DNA of 64,000 nucleotides, from positions 5,344-69,343 of the forward strand of contig DHKP01000031.1 in the NCBI GenBank assembly GCA_002404865.1, written 5' to 3'. Position numbers and translations under genes: made by a program. Below, in pieces: positions 55,301-63,862 of the stretch; the stretch's first letter is position 1, and each line of letters begins with the position of its first letter. Under the pieces are notes generated by a model. That model did no database searches and was not told the origin of the DNA. It saw nothing but the letters and a program-made list of their open reading frames with translations. The DNA is from Caryophanales bacterium UBA4691 (GTDB lineage: Bacteria > Bacillota_I > Bacilli_A > RFN20 > CAG-826).

Positions 55301-55388
55301 ATATCGCGATGTTGTTCCCGACGATTGCCGCTGACGCTAAAACAATCATCCCTGCCGCATTGAGAATGTTTGAAGTGAATTTTTTCAT
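52314..55388 (-). CDS. Membrane-anchored GH3 glycosidase with permuted domains
   Basis: 1,024 residues. An N-terminal hydrophobic segment (residues 10-30) and a C-terminal helix (MFALDVLIGFGIAVWAVCVY) plus basic tail anchor it. The usual GH3 C-terminal sandwich comes first (GIVVVGRRYYESTWD, LPPLLYGETSPSGKLADT, FPFGYGMSYTNF), then a fibronectin-like part. The catalytic barrel comes last, with KHFVMNDTESHRQRLFNW and the nucleophile Asp in GSILTDYAGE. This reversed order is known from some Ruminococcus and Butyrivibrio beta-glucosidases. Substrate not predictable. AAGGAAG stands before the ATG. Confidence 0.92.
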   Translation of the reverse strand: MKKFTSNILNAAGMIVLASAAIVGNNIAISYETRIDSLLTPPVTLQDATSIKQSQEKGQALSKQIVSEGSVLLKNKEDSTGKKTLPLDVSNDKERKVNVFGVRAADWYYGGGGSGVVQPEDGDEKKNIDFLKALSNYGKGVNYNRDLIKAYEGKRNEPSIDDRKIFSEKLLADAKEFSDVGIVVVGRRYYESTWDLSFSDLHLTENERKLIEYVASNYKKSIVIINNGGVMNMSFLKDVDSLGACLQVGYTGTRGATGLPPLLYGETSPSGKLADTAVYDFKSNPNYWYVGNDNHGVYSNDPNDYSDKNISSNAYMDYVEGIYVGYKWYETADKMGVWKNVNNEYGAGYDGVVQFPFGYGMSYTNFEWTLDSVAYLDSEGNATTTIDDNTSISLKVTVKNTGTAKGKEVVECYVETPYNPQNLDTAIEKSSTTLADYEKTVELEPNDEIQVELKMDVSDFASYDCYDNNKNGFKGYELEDGTYKLRLQSDSHYVKEFTNNSGAILKDGAISFDISSGAPEKAILIKTDKHTGAIVKNRFTGEDAIDGASIDGSDTDQNISFITRKNFVDPFKITKPEARVMSEKLLKFVKWTKEEGDAWDNATTDYDGNPLTFPEIKWGSKDTSYKVYDSSKQEVTEEGYKLGADYNDPLWNDVLNQVTIAEAKDVIGDTYGIPAISSIGKPANAEADGPAQIKGYSKAAPRGVGYPSATTLAQTWSKELAYSFGLSYGKDCQELSMAGTWGPGVNIHRTPIGNRNFEYYSECAVLSAKMATNAMKGLQNTGTYPYMKHFVMNDTESHRQRLFNWNTEQALREVYLKPFQMAIQEADALGLMTTYGRLGAVYTGGSVALNTAVTRTEWGFKGSILTDYAGEANSTFMYIDQALRAGGDMGMGIDLNPSGNFGFNYSETSTPRLQYQMREAVHHTVYTWLRAMYTNKNYNANADITEQVKPGAKIEGFNWWKPTMFALDVLIGFGIAVWAVCVYWNQIEDLFRKRSAKSANNATLENTNSNDKKQKNSSNKEKTK

Positions 55389-55689
55389 TTTCTTCCTTTC
55401 TTTCTTCTATGCGAAAAATGTTTATCTAAGCATATGGAAGCGGTTTCTTTTTCTTAAGGGTGTTTTCTATTTTGCACGCTTTTTGGTCATAGTTGGTAAT
55501 GAAACGCTTTAAAAATTACTAAAAAATCATTACATAATTTTTAATCAATCTATGATGCAAAACATGCTGATTCATAATGAAAAAATCACCTATTTTTGCC
55601 CATTTACTTATGAATATCTACGCAAAACTAGGATAAAACAGGTATTTCTTAAATAGGGCAAAATAGGCTCGTTGATGGCAAGCAATGAG
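55389..55689. other. Upstream region of the GH3 operon
   Basis: About 300 bp without a gene. AT-rich; I noticed ATGAAACGCTTTA near 55498, which loosely resembles a catabolite or LacI-type site but is not a proper match. No clear promoter was chosen. Confidence 0.4.
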
Positions 55690-55875
55690 TCAACGTTTAA
55701 TAGAAAGTTCTTTTTCCTTTTGTTTGAGCAAAAGCTCTTTCATAGCCTCATACGCTCTTTGTTCGATTGATATATTTTTATAAGATATGCTCTCCATCAT
55801 TCTTTCGGCAGCGTCCACAACAACGAACGTATGGCATATGCTAAAATACTTAACGATTTTTCTCCCATTAAACAA
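55690..55875 (-). CDS. Hypothetical 61-aa frame after the broken HEPN gene
   Basis: Reads MFNGRKIVKYFSICHTFVVV...KNISIEQRAYEAMKELLLKQ and ends in a charged helix. It does not match the missing half of a HEPN protein, so it may be the end of another gene joined there by a deletion. No ribosome site is evident. Doubtful as an independent gene. Confidence 0.35.
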   Translation of the reverse strand: MFNGRKIVKYFSICHTFVVVDAAERMMESISYKNISIEQRAYEAMKELLLKQKEKELSIKR

Positions 55876-56047
55876 CTAGACGGCTATTGTTCTCCGCAAT
55901 TTGAATAATGCGAAACATAATAGAATCGACCAGTAAATCGTCATTTTCTATTTCAGCTTTTGTCTTTCCTCTTGTGTGTTCAACCATGAACTCTAAGTCG
56001 GATATGATTTTTTCAAGATAGTATTTATCGTTTTTGATGTTATCCAT
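55868..56047 (-). pseudogene. HEPN-domain toxin, truncated
   Basis: The 59-codon frame MDNIKNDKYYLEKIISDLEF...DSIMFRIIQIAENNSRL is the N-terminal half of a DUF86/HEPN protein. The Rx4-6H active-site segment (RNxxxH) that should follow is missing; the frame ends at LVV-stop. The ATG overlaps the end of the MNT gene, the normal toxin-antitoxin arrangement. The toxin is therefore dead. Confidence 0.75.
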
Positions 56048-56510
56048 AAATCTTTATGCCATCCTTTAATACCTCTCGCACAAGTTGGGGGTTATTATCC
56101 AATTGCGCTATATCCAGCAAGTCGATTTTTTTCTTTAATCGCTCTCTCAATATCTCTATGAGTTCGAAAAATTTCATTCCATCAACTGGCAAGTCGACAA
56201 GCAAATCAACATCGCTTTTTTCCGTTGCCTTTCCTTTGGCGTATGACCCGAATAGATAGCAATATTCCACTCCATAACCCTTAAATATTTCACTACAGGT
56301 TCTTTTTATTTGGTCTATGGTTAATATCCCGTGATCTTCATCGATTCTCCCATATTCATTCAATTGTTGTAATAAGTATTGATGCTTGGGGAATTTAATC
56401 TTGCTTTCATCTGACTCGTACCGTTTATATGTCCGCAAAGAAACTTGCAGCAATTTCGCGCATTCGGCTTGAGTGATTCCTTTTTCGGTTCTTAATTGTT
56501 TTAGTGTCAT
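56040..56510 (-). CDS. HTH-MNT nucleotidyltransferase antitoxin
   Basis: 156 residues from ATG 56510 (AGGG six bases upstream). An XRE-type helix-turn-helix (LRTEKGITQAECAKLLQVS) is joined to a minimal nucleotidyltransferase domain with FGSYAKGKATEKSDVDLLVD, the GSxAxG...SDxD signature. MNT antitoxins inactivate HEPN RNases, by AMP transfer in known cases. The partner HEPN gene is truncated. The HTH fusion should provide autorepression. Confidence 0.88.
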   Translation of the reverse strand: MTLKQLRTEKGITQAECAKLLQVSLRTYKRYESDESKIKFPKHQYLLQQLNEYGRIDEDHGILTIDQIKRTCSEIFKGYGVEYCYLFGSYAKGKATEKSDVDLLVDLPVDGMKFFELIEILRERLKKKIDLLDIAQLDNNPQLVREVLKDGIKIYG

Positions 56511-56785
56511 TTTAACCCTCAACTTTTTATACCATTTTGTCACCTTACATGCAAGTGTTAGGTGTCATTTTGTCACCCTTCTAATCTTTTATGGGGTCAT
56601 TTTGTCACTTCACGCATTCGAATGGAACCGATTAGCAAGCCTTAGTTCACTTACCGTGCTCGCTGTAGAAAAGGCCCTTTCGTATAGCATCTTGCTAGCG
56701 GGGAGCTCTTCTCTTCCTTTAACCCTCAATTTCTAGCCTTTTTGTCTCAAACACATGACAATCCATGCGTAAAATTGCATTACAC

Positions 56786-56809
56786 AATCTACTTAAAGGT
56801 TAGCGGTCC
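56786..56809. mobile_element. Solo end of the IS3-type/MITE family
   Basis: Reading back from 56809, GGACCGCTAACCTTTAAGTA matches the ends at 24020-24101 and 27493 in all but a few positions. No second end was found nearby. It marks an old or partial insertion beside the MNT-HEPN locus. Confidence 0.65.
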
Positions 56810-56843
56810 AACATGGTCATTTCTTGTGCATTAGTTTGTCAGG

Positions 56844-57092
56844 TTAACCTTTCATGGAACCCGTTTTAGCATCAAAGGAATTAAGGACTAAAGACATGTT
56901 TTCTTCATCTAAGCATTTATCATGAAAAGGCATGACAAGGACGTTTTCTATAGCAAACCCAGGAAGATGGACTATAGCTACATGCTTCTCAGCTACGAGC
57001 TTTCCGGTTATCATAGAAGGAAGGTTATGGCTATTGAGATACAACTTCAGGGTGCGTAAAGGCGAGAGATCCGGCGAGTTTGTAATCGCCAT
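56844..57092 (-). CDS. Hypothetical 82-aa protein
   Basis: MAITNSPDLSPLRTLKLYLN...HVAIVHLPGFAIENVLVMPF...GSMKG is protein-like, with good hydrophobic patterning, but no family is recognised and no ribosome site is visible. It starts where the plus-strand zinc-ribbon gene starts, so they overlap by two bases head to head. One or both may be parts of a decayed mobile element. Confidence 0.35.
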   Translation of the reverse strand: MAITNSPDLSPLRTLKLYLNSHNLPSMITGKLVAEKHVAIVHLPGFAIENVLVMPFHDKCLDEENMSLVLNSFDAKTGSMKG

Positions 57093-57273
57093 GAAATGCC
57101 TAGAGTGCGGTTACGAGGAAGACGTTCCGCTAGACGTCTTTTCGGAATTGTTCGATCCCGCCATCGAGGAGAACCCGGCGATTACATGCCCCAATTGTGA
57201 CAATGATTTGCTTGTCCCGAAAGACATTTACGACCAAATAAAGGGCAATTTCGTCTATAAAGTCAGCAAATAA
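57091..57273 (+). CDS. Small zinc-ribbon protein
   Basis: 60 residues from ATG 57091: MKCLECGYEEDVPLDVF...ITCPNCDNDLLVPKDIYDQI. Two CxxC pairs about 30 residues apart make a zinc ribbon. The frame is open further upstream (to 56932), but that part is not protein-like. G+C is higher than in neighbours. Function unknown; such ribbons occur in accessory proteins of mobile elements and in transcription-linked small proteins. Confidence 0.55.
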   Translation: MKCLECGYEEDVPLDVFSELFDPAIEENPAITCPNCDNDLLVPKDIYDQIKGNFVYKVSK

Positions 57274-57340
57274 TAAGGTGCTAGCCAAACGAGCCTATTA
57301 CGTACCACTTTTGATTCTAAATAGAATTTCCTAGTTCAGC

Positions 57341-57368
57341 AAAAAAAGCACGCCGATTAGACGTGCTT
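57341..57368 (-). terminator. Terminator of the 57402-59405 gene
   Basis: On the minus strand AAGCACG-TCTAATCGG-CGTGCTT runs into seven T, 34 bp past the stop codon. Confidence 0.9.
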
Positions 57369-57401
57369 CGTGTGTGAAATTAATTGGAAGGCCAATCGTT
57401 A

Positions 57402-59405
57402 TTAACAGGTAATTATTAGACTGGTTATCATAGCACAAACTAAACCAGTAGCACCGGTTTTACCAACCTTAAACGTTAGTTCTCTGGATTGATTTTCTTT
57501 ATTTTCCCAAACACCAGTTTTATCTGAATTCGCTACATAATAGCCATCATCACTATTCAAGTAATCCGGTCCTCCAGCATTTCCGCTGGTAACTGCAAAG
57601 ACAAACTCAATTTTTTTAATTATTTTGCCACTAATTTCACTTAATATAATCTTTGCGCCTTTTGCGGCTTGCAAATAGGGAACATCATAAGGCGTTGTGG
57701 TGCCTGGGCGGAAAATCTTTAAGCTTACGGAACTCCTTTCTGTAAAGGCAAACGTAAAGCCTTTAGCAGTAAATGTTCCAGACGTCGGGCTCACATTATC
57801 CGTTGCATCAGGAAACAAATCTCTTGCAACCACTTGAGTACCTCCAACTTGCAAAACAGCAAACTCAACCTTCACTGTATTCTTTAATCCAGCATTGAAA
57901 GACATTGCGGCAGTGATATCGGTTTCTGCTCCATCAATACCAGTTAAAGTGACTTTATTAACTTTATAGCCAGAAGTAGGAGTAACAGTTACATCGACCT
58001 TCTCGCCATAAGTGATTCCAGTAGTTTTGGATAGGCTTGCAGTACCGCCTTCGCCCACTTCAATTGTGGCGGTAAGATCAGTTAAGGTTTCGCCGTTATC
58101 AGCCAAAGAAATGCTTACGCCACTACCATTATCTAAGCCGTCTTTTGCATTCTTGTATGTAGCGGAATCCATCGTAATCTTTGTGAAATATTTATTAGAG
58201 CCATCTTGTCTTGTTACAACCTTATTATTTCCTGTAGGAGCAACAAATTCGGTTCCTCTTGCGTTGAAATATACGCTTTCGTCATAGGCGTTATTGTTTG
58301 TATCACCAACAACAACTGGTGCGGATGGAACTTCGTTATCAGTCTTCCAAGTGCCAGTCAAATAGCCATTATTCTTAGTAGCATTGCCCGCGTCTTTTAG
58401 CCAATCTCCGGTGATTTCGGCAGTGGTATTTTCAATCATCCATGACCCAGTACGAGCGATAATCGCTTGTCGATCTGCTTTAAAAGAGGAATTTTCAATT
58501 TGAACGCCTAAGCCTTCAACGTTCCCTAAGAAAGCCGTGTTATTTTTCTCCGCGTTAGTGACATTGACGGAAGAATCTTGAATCAAAATATGAGCGTTCG
58601 CGCCAAGACTATTGTTAGTACCTAAGCCATAATAAGCGTTTTTAAGATCAATCGTAGAATGGAGCACTCGTAAATCAGTGGAACTAGAACAATAAATGGC
58701 AGTCGTCATAGCTGTTTCCACAGTCACAGCAACGTGATCGAGAACGAATAGTTTCGCCGATGAAACTTCAAATAAGTTAGCTTTGAGATCTTTTAATTCA
58801 GTTGGATCGGCGGTACCAGTGAAGGCAACGCTGCCGTTTTTGATGGTAATGCTTTGTCCTTGAGCAGCCGAAAGTGCCATTTTTCCATCGACAGTCAACG
58901 TCTTTCCGCCTAAATCATATTCGGTTGTGTCTTTTGCTAAAGGAAGAGCGTCAACCGTTGTATCTGCGGTTAAAGCAACCTTAAATTGGTCTGCGTCTTT
59001 GATTTTTTGTTTTAAATCCGCGTCAAATTTGGAAGCTGGATAACTATCCGTTACGATTAGTTTTGCTTTTAATCCTCCATCGACCATTTTAACAATCGCT
59101 TTGTTTTCCGTTAGAGCGACTTCCACGTCATTCACTAAAAACGACTTAACGTAATATCCTTCATTCACGGTGATGGTGAATTCCACGTCTTCGCCCACTT
59201 TCGCTTTCTCTTTATTCGCGGTTACGGTTCCGTTCTCTACTGCCTCAATCGTGACAGCGAACTCACTTTCGATAGTAGAAGTATCGCTACTGCCTTGGGA
59301 GCCGCCAGCGGTAGAATTGGAAGAGTTATCCGCATCGCAGCCAGTAAGAGCCATAAACGCTAAAGGAAGTAGAAGGAACATTGATTTTTTCTTAATGCTT
59401 TTCAT
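57402..59405 (-). CDS. Lipoprotein with B-repeats and beta-helix-like middle
   Basis: 667 residues. MKKKSMFLLLPLAFMALTGC-type signal (lipobox LTGC near 23) and a Ser-rich linker. Two InlB-like B-repeats (about 50-115, ENGTVTANKEKAKVGEDVEF; and about 450-515, EGGTASLSKTTGITYGEKVD) bracket a middle with repeated short strands (SITIKNGSVAFTG, HILIQDSSVNVTN), like a right-handed beta-helix. The C-terminal 140 residues resemble a discoidin-like sandwich. Surface adhesin or glycan binder by analogy. Own terminator; first of three similar-sized lipoprotein genes on this strand. Confidence 0.82.
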   Translation of the reverse strand: MKSIKKKSMFLLLPLAFMALTGCDADNSSNSTAGGSQGSSDTSTIESEFAVTIEAVENGTVTANKEKAKVGEDVEFTITVNEGYYVKSFLVNDVEVALTENKAIVKMVDGGLKAKLIVTDSYPASKFDADLKQKIKDADQFKVALTADTTVDALPLAKDTTEYDLGGKTLTVDGKMALSAAQGQSITIKNGSVAFTGTADPTELKDLKANLFEVSSAKLFVLDHVAVTVETAMTTAIYCSSSTDLRVLHSTIDLKNAYYGLGTNNSLGANAHILIQDSSVNVTNAEKNNTAFLGNVEGLGVQIENSSFKADRQAIIARTGSWMIENTTAEITGDWLKDAGNATKNNGYLTGTWKTDNEVPSAPVVVGDTNNNAYDESVYFNARGTEFVAPTGNNKVVTRQDGSNKYFTKITMDSATYKNAKDGLDNGSGVSISLADNGETLTDLTATIEVGEGGTASLSKTTGITYGEKVDVTVTPTSGYKVNKVTLTGIDGAETDITAAMSFNAGLKNTVKVEFAVLQVGGTQVVARDLFPDATDNVSPTSGTFTAKGFTFAFTERSSVSLKIFRPGTTTPYDVPYLQAAKGAKIILSEISGKIIKKIEFVFAVTSGNAGGPDYLNSDDGYYVANSDKTGVWENKENQSRELTFKVGKTGATGLVCAMITSLIITC

Positions 59406-59552
59406 AAATTCTCCTCTCGTTGGATATGATTTTATTTATAGGGCATTCCCATTGATTTTCAAGCGTTATTGTTCATACGTATCAACTTAATTCATGAAGA
59501 TAAAAAAGTAAGCGCTTCCGATAATCTTTGGAGGCATCGGAAGATTGATATA

Positions 59553-59584
59553 TAAAAAACTCCCACCAATCGCTGGAGGGAGTT
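59553..59584 (-). terminator. Terminator of the two-lipoprotein operon
   Basis: On the minus strand ACTCCC-TCCAGCGATTGGT-GGGAGT followed by TTTTTTATA, 28 bp past the stop at 59612. Confidence 0.9.
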
Positions 59585-59611
59585 AGTAGCAATATCGGAA
59601 CCAAAATATTG

Positions 59612-61885
59612 TTAATCGATTTTAGAAAGAGTCATACCTTCACTAGTGTTATTGCCAAATTCGATTCTGACTTTGTAAGTCTCGTTTTCAAACACTTTCT
59701 CGCTTATTTTGACGAATCCTTTTTCTAGGAGTTTGTCTTTAAAGGTGCGGAAATAATATTCTGTGGAATAAGTGTTATAAATCGTAATGGAAGATACTTC
59801 GCGCGTGAATCTCCAATTGGTCGCGGTATCTTCCGTGAAATAATAAGGCAATAAATCAGCGAAATCCTGACCAAATAGTTCAACAAGTTGGTCATAAATG
59901 CCTTGGCTTTCTTGTTTCCAGTTCTCCACGATGACCCAATTCTTAACGGTTTTGAGTTTTTCCGTCACGTAAGAAGGGATTTCAAGATTATTAGAATAGG
60001 AGAAAGTCAACGTTGCTTTTCTAGTCGCTAGGGCAACAAAATTATAATGAATCTCACTAATCCTTCCGTTATCGTCTAATTTCATCGTGAAAGTGCTAGG
60101 ATCTGCCTTTGCCCTCTCTTTATCGCGAAGGAAGGACAATTGGTTTGAAATATCATCGATGCCATCTCTGATTTTATAGGTCTTCCCTTTTTCATCACTC
60201 GTGTCCTTTTCAAAAATATCAGGAGATAAAGTAAAGGTCTTGTCGATCCAATGATTGGCGATAGAGTCGCTAATGTCGGCGTTGGAAGTCGGAGTAATGG
60301 TATCTTTGGTCTTGTTGATATAGAAACCGCTAACGCCATTTCCCGTATTGTAATAACCAGAATATTCGTGGTCATCATCATTAGGATTACTAGAAGTCAC
60401 GGCCTGTTTTATATCTTTGACAATGAGATTACCGGTAAAATAATAATCCCTATAAGCTTGATAGGTGCTACCACTAGTAAAGTCATCTTCAAAACGGATT
60501 TTAACGTTAACGTTTTTGTTTTTGAATGTATCGAAAGCAGTCTTCAATTCGCTAGCAATATTAGTGATGGGAGTCAGTGGAGTTTTATTAGGAAGAGAGT
60601 CAGCGGCTTTAAAATTATCAATCTCGAAAATCGTTTGAGTATAGGTTTCATCACCACTACTGCTAGCACTACTAACCCAATCCGTCGTAGCCTCGATTTT
60701 GCTGACTTTATTGTTCGCGTCAACTGTGATATCAACGATCGAAAAACTATAACTAGAAAGGTCGATTTGGCAATAAGGGTAAAGTAAAGTGTTCGCGTCT
60801 AATCCAAAATAACGATAGGTGTTATCCTTTATTTTGCGGAACTGGTCACGCTTAAAAACGTTTTTGGATTTTTTAACATAGGTGTCAAAGCTTTCGCTTG
60901 TCCAAGGAGATTCGGCAACTTCATTGCGCCCGTCGAGATATTTATCGACTGCGTTGCCGTTCTTTCCGCGCGTATATGTAATTTCTTGTTTGGTGGAGGA
61001 AGAGGGAGAAGTAATGATCGCCCGCAGATTGTCCTCGTTATAGTCAACGATAATCGTGTTGGTAAGAGTTGTGCTTTTCTCGCCATAAGTGTAAGTACTC
61101 ATACGAGTCTCAGAATGCAAGGAAGATGATAATAAGGGTTCACTCGCTGCTTCGCTCAATTCTTCACCTAAAGAATAAGAAGGGGCAAAGAAAGATTCGA
61201 CTGTCTCGTCTTTAGCAGTTCCGATATTGGAAATCACGCCTCTAGTGCCATCAATCTCTTTGAGTGAGCCATCGTCATTGGTTTTCAATAAGCAAACATG
61301 GAGACCATCTTCTTCGAAAAGAAAATCGACGCCAGAATAGGAACCACTAGAATAGGAACTTCCTCTCCCAAGAGAATACGCGAGGATATAAATCAAGGAA
61401 TCGTTAGAAGAATAAAGCGCGCCACTATCACCAAAAGAAGCAAAATCGCTCGTAGTGAAAGTAAACCCTTTCTCGCCTAGTAGCTGGAAATAATCTAATT
61501 GATAAGGATTAAAATAAGGGACGCCTCTAGAATCTACGACTGGGCGAACCACTTCTACTTCTCCTTTGTCTGACACTTCAAAGCTGTAAAGAATTTTATC
61601 ATCTTGATAAATGGATTTATCGATGTTTTCAAGCTTAACCGCACCGATTTTTTGGCTTTGATAATAAAGGTAATTCGGCGTCAAAATATCCCTTTGAGCC
61701 ACTTTATCAATCGCGTAATCGATTTGATAGTTTTTCTTTTCTTTGATTTCGTTCAATGTCGCTAGAACGTTTTCAGCGGTCGTTTCTTTCGCCTCTTGGT
61801 TCACTGGAGTCGAAGAAGATTCTTCGCCCCCACAAGAAACTAGTGGCAAAGCCGCTAAAGCCAATAATAAATATGCTTTTTTCAT
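59612..61885 (-). CDS. Large lipoprotein of unknown family
   Basis: 757 residues. MKKAYLLLALAALPLVSC is a type II signal (Cys18). The mature chain is long, mostly beta/alpha mixed, Tyr- and Ser-rich. Two halves seem similar in plan: each has a phrase on tracked residues such as YTYGEKSTTLTNTIIVDYNE and later KATLTFSYSNN. I recognise no domain. It begins 12 bp after the BspA-like gene, so the two are co-transcribed. Confidence 0.8.
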   Translation of the reverse strand: MKKAYLLLALAALPLVSCGGEESSSTPVNQEAKETTAENVLATLNEIKEKKNYQIDYAIDKVAQRDILTPNYLYYQSQKIGAVKLENIDKSIYQDDKILYSFEVSDKGEVEVVRPVVDSRGVPYFNPYQLDYFQLLGEKGFTFTTSDFASFGDSGALYSSNDSLIYILAYSLGRGSSYSSGSYSGVDFLFEEDGLHVCLLKTNDDGSLKEIDGTRGVISNIGTAKDETVESFFAPSYSLGEELSEAASEPLLSSSLHSETRMSTYTYGEKSTTLTNTIIVDYNEDNLRAIITSPSSSTKQEITYTRGKNGNAVDKYLDGRNEVAESPWTSESFDTYVKKSKNVFKRDQFRKIKDNTYRYFGLDANTLLYPYCQIDLSSYSFSIVDITVDANNKVSKIEATTDWVSSASSSGDETYTQTIFEIDNFKAADSLPNKTPLTPITNIASELKTAFDTFKNKNVNVKIRFEDDFTSGSTYQAYRDYYFTGNLIVKDIKQAVTSSNPNDDDHEYSGYYNTGNGVSGFYINKTKDTITPTSNADISDSIANHWIDKTFTLSPDIFEKDTSDEKGKTYKIRDGIDDISNQLSFLRDKERAKADPSTFTMKLDDNGRISEIHYNFVALATRKATLTFSYSNNLEIPSYVTEKLKTVKNWVIVENWKQESQGIYDQLVELFGQDFADLLPYYFTEDTATNWRFTREVSSITIYNTYSTEYYFRTFKDKLLEKGFVKISEKVFENETYKVRIEFGNNTSEGMTLSKID

Positions 61886-61897
61886 TCTTTTGTACCT

Positions 61898-63862
61898 CTA
61901 GAAAACAAATTCGCTTTCTGCAAAGTCATAAATGGTTTCATACGTGGTTATTCCCGCTTCTGCATATTGGGAATTTTGGTTCCAAATGCTAGACCATCCG
62001 CTAGGAATTCTTGTATTTGCGTAGCCAACATAAATGGTCAATTTATTGACATCGCTCATGCTGAATGGATTCGTTTTTATCACTTGAACACTATTAGGCA
62101 AATAAACCCCTTTTAGATTCATCGAACTGCCAAAAACGCCATACTCAATGGTTTTCACGGATGAAGGAACTTTAATGAATTCCGCTTGCGAACCAGCGAA
62201 AGCGTAATCGTATAAATCTTGGACCGTATTCGGAATATAAGCGTTTGTGGTGCTTCTACCGTTTGGAGCCATGTACATAATGGTTTTGTCTTTGTTATAC
62301 AAAGAGCCAAAGTCGTCGCTAGAATAAAATTGGTTATCGGGATCAACGGTGATTCTTTCGATAGTGCGAACGTGATCGAAAGTAAGTATGCCAATATTCT
62401 TTAGGTTTTTCGGGAAATGGATGCGTTTTAGATTTTCCATGTTCAGAAACGGTTGTTGGCCAATGGTTTCAACGGATTCGAAATTCAATTCCTTCAACGA
62501 AGTACAATTTTGAAAAACAAAATTGCCAATCTCTTTCAAGTTCTTTGGCAAATGAATTGTTTTCAAAGACGTATCCGTGCTAAATGCGTCCTCACCAATG
62601 CTAGTGACAGTATCAGGCACCCAAAAAGACGATAGCTTTTTTAGCGACTGGAACGCTTTAGTAGGAATAGAAGTGATTTTCGTTTCACTTGGAAGATATA
62701 GATAAGTGAGGCTTTCCCAATAATTCAAAGCATTTTCAGGGAGAGAGGTCAATGTGTTAGGAAGAGCAAAATGACTGACCTTTTTTAAAACGTCGGTCGC
62801 ATTGATTTTGTTGAAGGAAGTTACGGGTTTCCCGTTGTGATAAGCAGGAATTCCAAAAGCGAGGTTAGCGTCAGCGATGCCGCCTGCGATATAAGTCGTT
62901 ATACCGGTAACGTTATAGCCACTACTATCTTCATTAAGCTCATAAGTCCAACTGTATTGCTGCGACCCTTCACCAAGCTTAACGAATTTGGCATATAGAG
63001 TCATATCCGCATAAGTGCTAGTCAATGGGAATGTAACGGGTCTAACAAAGGACGAATCATAATAGAACCCAAAGAAAACGACATCGTTCGCTTGCGATTT
63101 ATCCGTCAGATTGCTAAAAGGATCATAAACGATATTTTCAATCGTAGAGCCTTTGGTTACAGTCATTTCCGCTAACGAAGCGTAACTACCCGTATCAAAA
63201 GTGATTTTCACTTTCTTTGTTTCGTCAAGAGGATTCACTTTGAGCTTGAATTCGACATATTTAGCGAAATTCTTGCTCGCATAAGCCTTAACGGTAATTT
63301 CTTCATCCGTTAATTTAATCGCTTCGATCGTTTTGGCTTTAGAGTCAAGGCGCAAGGCGTCGCTAGAAGAAGAAAGCTCAATGTTTTGATTTGCATTAGA
63401 TGGGGAAATCGCCGTTTCGATTTTAAGCTTTTGCCCTAAAGAAATCGTCTTCGGCGCATTCGTTAAAGAAATTGATTCGACAGGAATAAACTCAACGGTA
63501 AGCGTAAGAGGGTCGCTAGTCAAATCGCCTTTAGAGACCGTAATATTGCTAGTGCCAGACGTTAACGCTTTAACGCGTCCTCCTTGCGTGACGGAGATAA
63601 CGCCAGGATCAGATGATTCCCAGGTAATTCCTTCCAAAGATAAACCGTTTTTAGAGACGCATTTTAGATTCAAGATGTCCCCAACGCTTAATTCGGTTGA
63701 ACTAGGAATAGCGATAGAGTATTCCTTTTCTTCTGTTGTTGGTTGACTTTGACTTGTATCTACGCCAGTGTTGGTGTTTGAGTCATTCGAAGAATTGTCC
63801 TCGCCGCACCCAACTAGGCCTAGAGCCATTAATGCGCTTAATATCAATACTGATTTTTTCAT
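61898..63862 (-). CDS. BspA-like LRR lipoprotein with Ig-like domains
   Basis: 654 residues. MKKSVLILSALMALGLVGC signal with Cys19 and an Asn/Ser-rich linker. Two Ig-like Big_2 domains (about 45-125, ITWESSDPGVISVTQGGRVK; 125-210) precede a Listeria-Bacteroides B-repeat (about 212-295). Then follow LRR_5 repeats (350-630) with phrases such as VTSIGEDAFSTDTSLKTIHL and LKEIGNFVFQNCTSLKELNF. BspA-type repeats bind host or bacterial surface ligands. AAAAAGGAG precedes the ATG. Confidence 0.92.
   Translation of the reverse strand: MKKSVLILSALMALGLVGCGEDNSSNDSNTNTGVDTSQSQPTTEEKEYSIAIPSSTELSVGDILNLKCVSKNGLSLEGITWESSDPGVISVTQGGRVKALTSGTSNITVSKGDLTSDPLTLTVEFIPVESISLTNAPKTISLGQKLKIETAISPSNANQNIELSSSSDALRLDSKAKTIEAIKLTDEEITVKAYASKNFAKYVEFKLKVNPLDETKKVKITFDTGSYASLAEMTVTKGSTIENIVYDPFSNLTDKSQANDVVFFGFYYDSSFVRPVTFPLTSTYADMTLYAKFVKLGEGSQQYSWTYELNEDSSGYNVTGITTYIAGGIADANLAFGIPAYHNGKPVTSFNKINATDVLKKVSHFALPNTLTSLPENALNYWESLTYLYLPSETKITSIPTKAFQSLKKLSSFWVPDTVTSIGEDAFSTDTSLKTIHLPKNLKEIGNFVFQNCTSLKELNFESVETIGQQPFLNMENLKRIHFPKNLKNIGILTFDHVRTIERITVDPDNQFYSSDDFGSLYNKDKTIMYMAPNGRSTTNAYIPNTVQDLYDYAFAGSQAEFIKVPSSVKTIEYGVFGSSMNLKGVYLPNSVQVIKTNPFSMSDVNKLTIYVGYANTRIPSGWSSIWNQNSQYAEAGITTYETIYDFAESEFVF

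Noticed and set aside
55495..55515. Catabolite-repression (cre) site upstream of the GH3 operon
   Set aside because: ATGAAACGCTTTA is one base short of the cre spacing and not a true palindrome.
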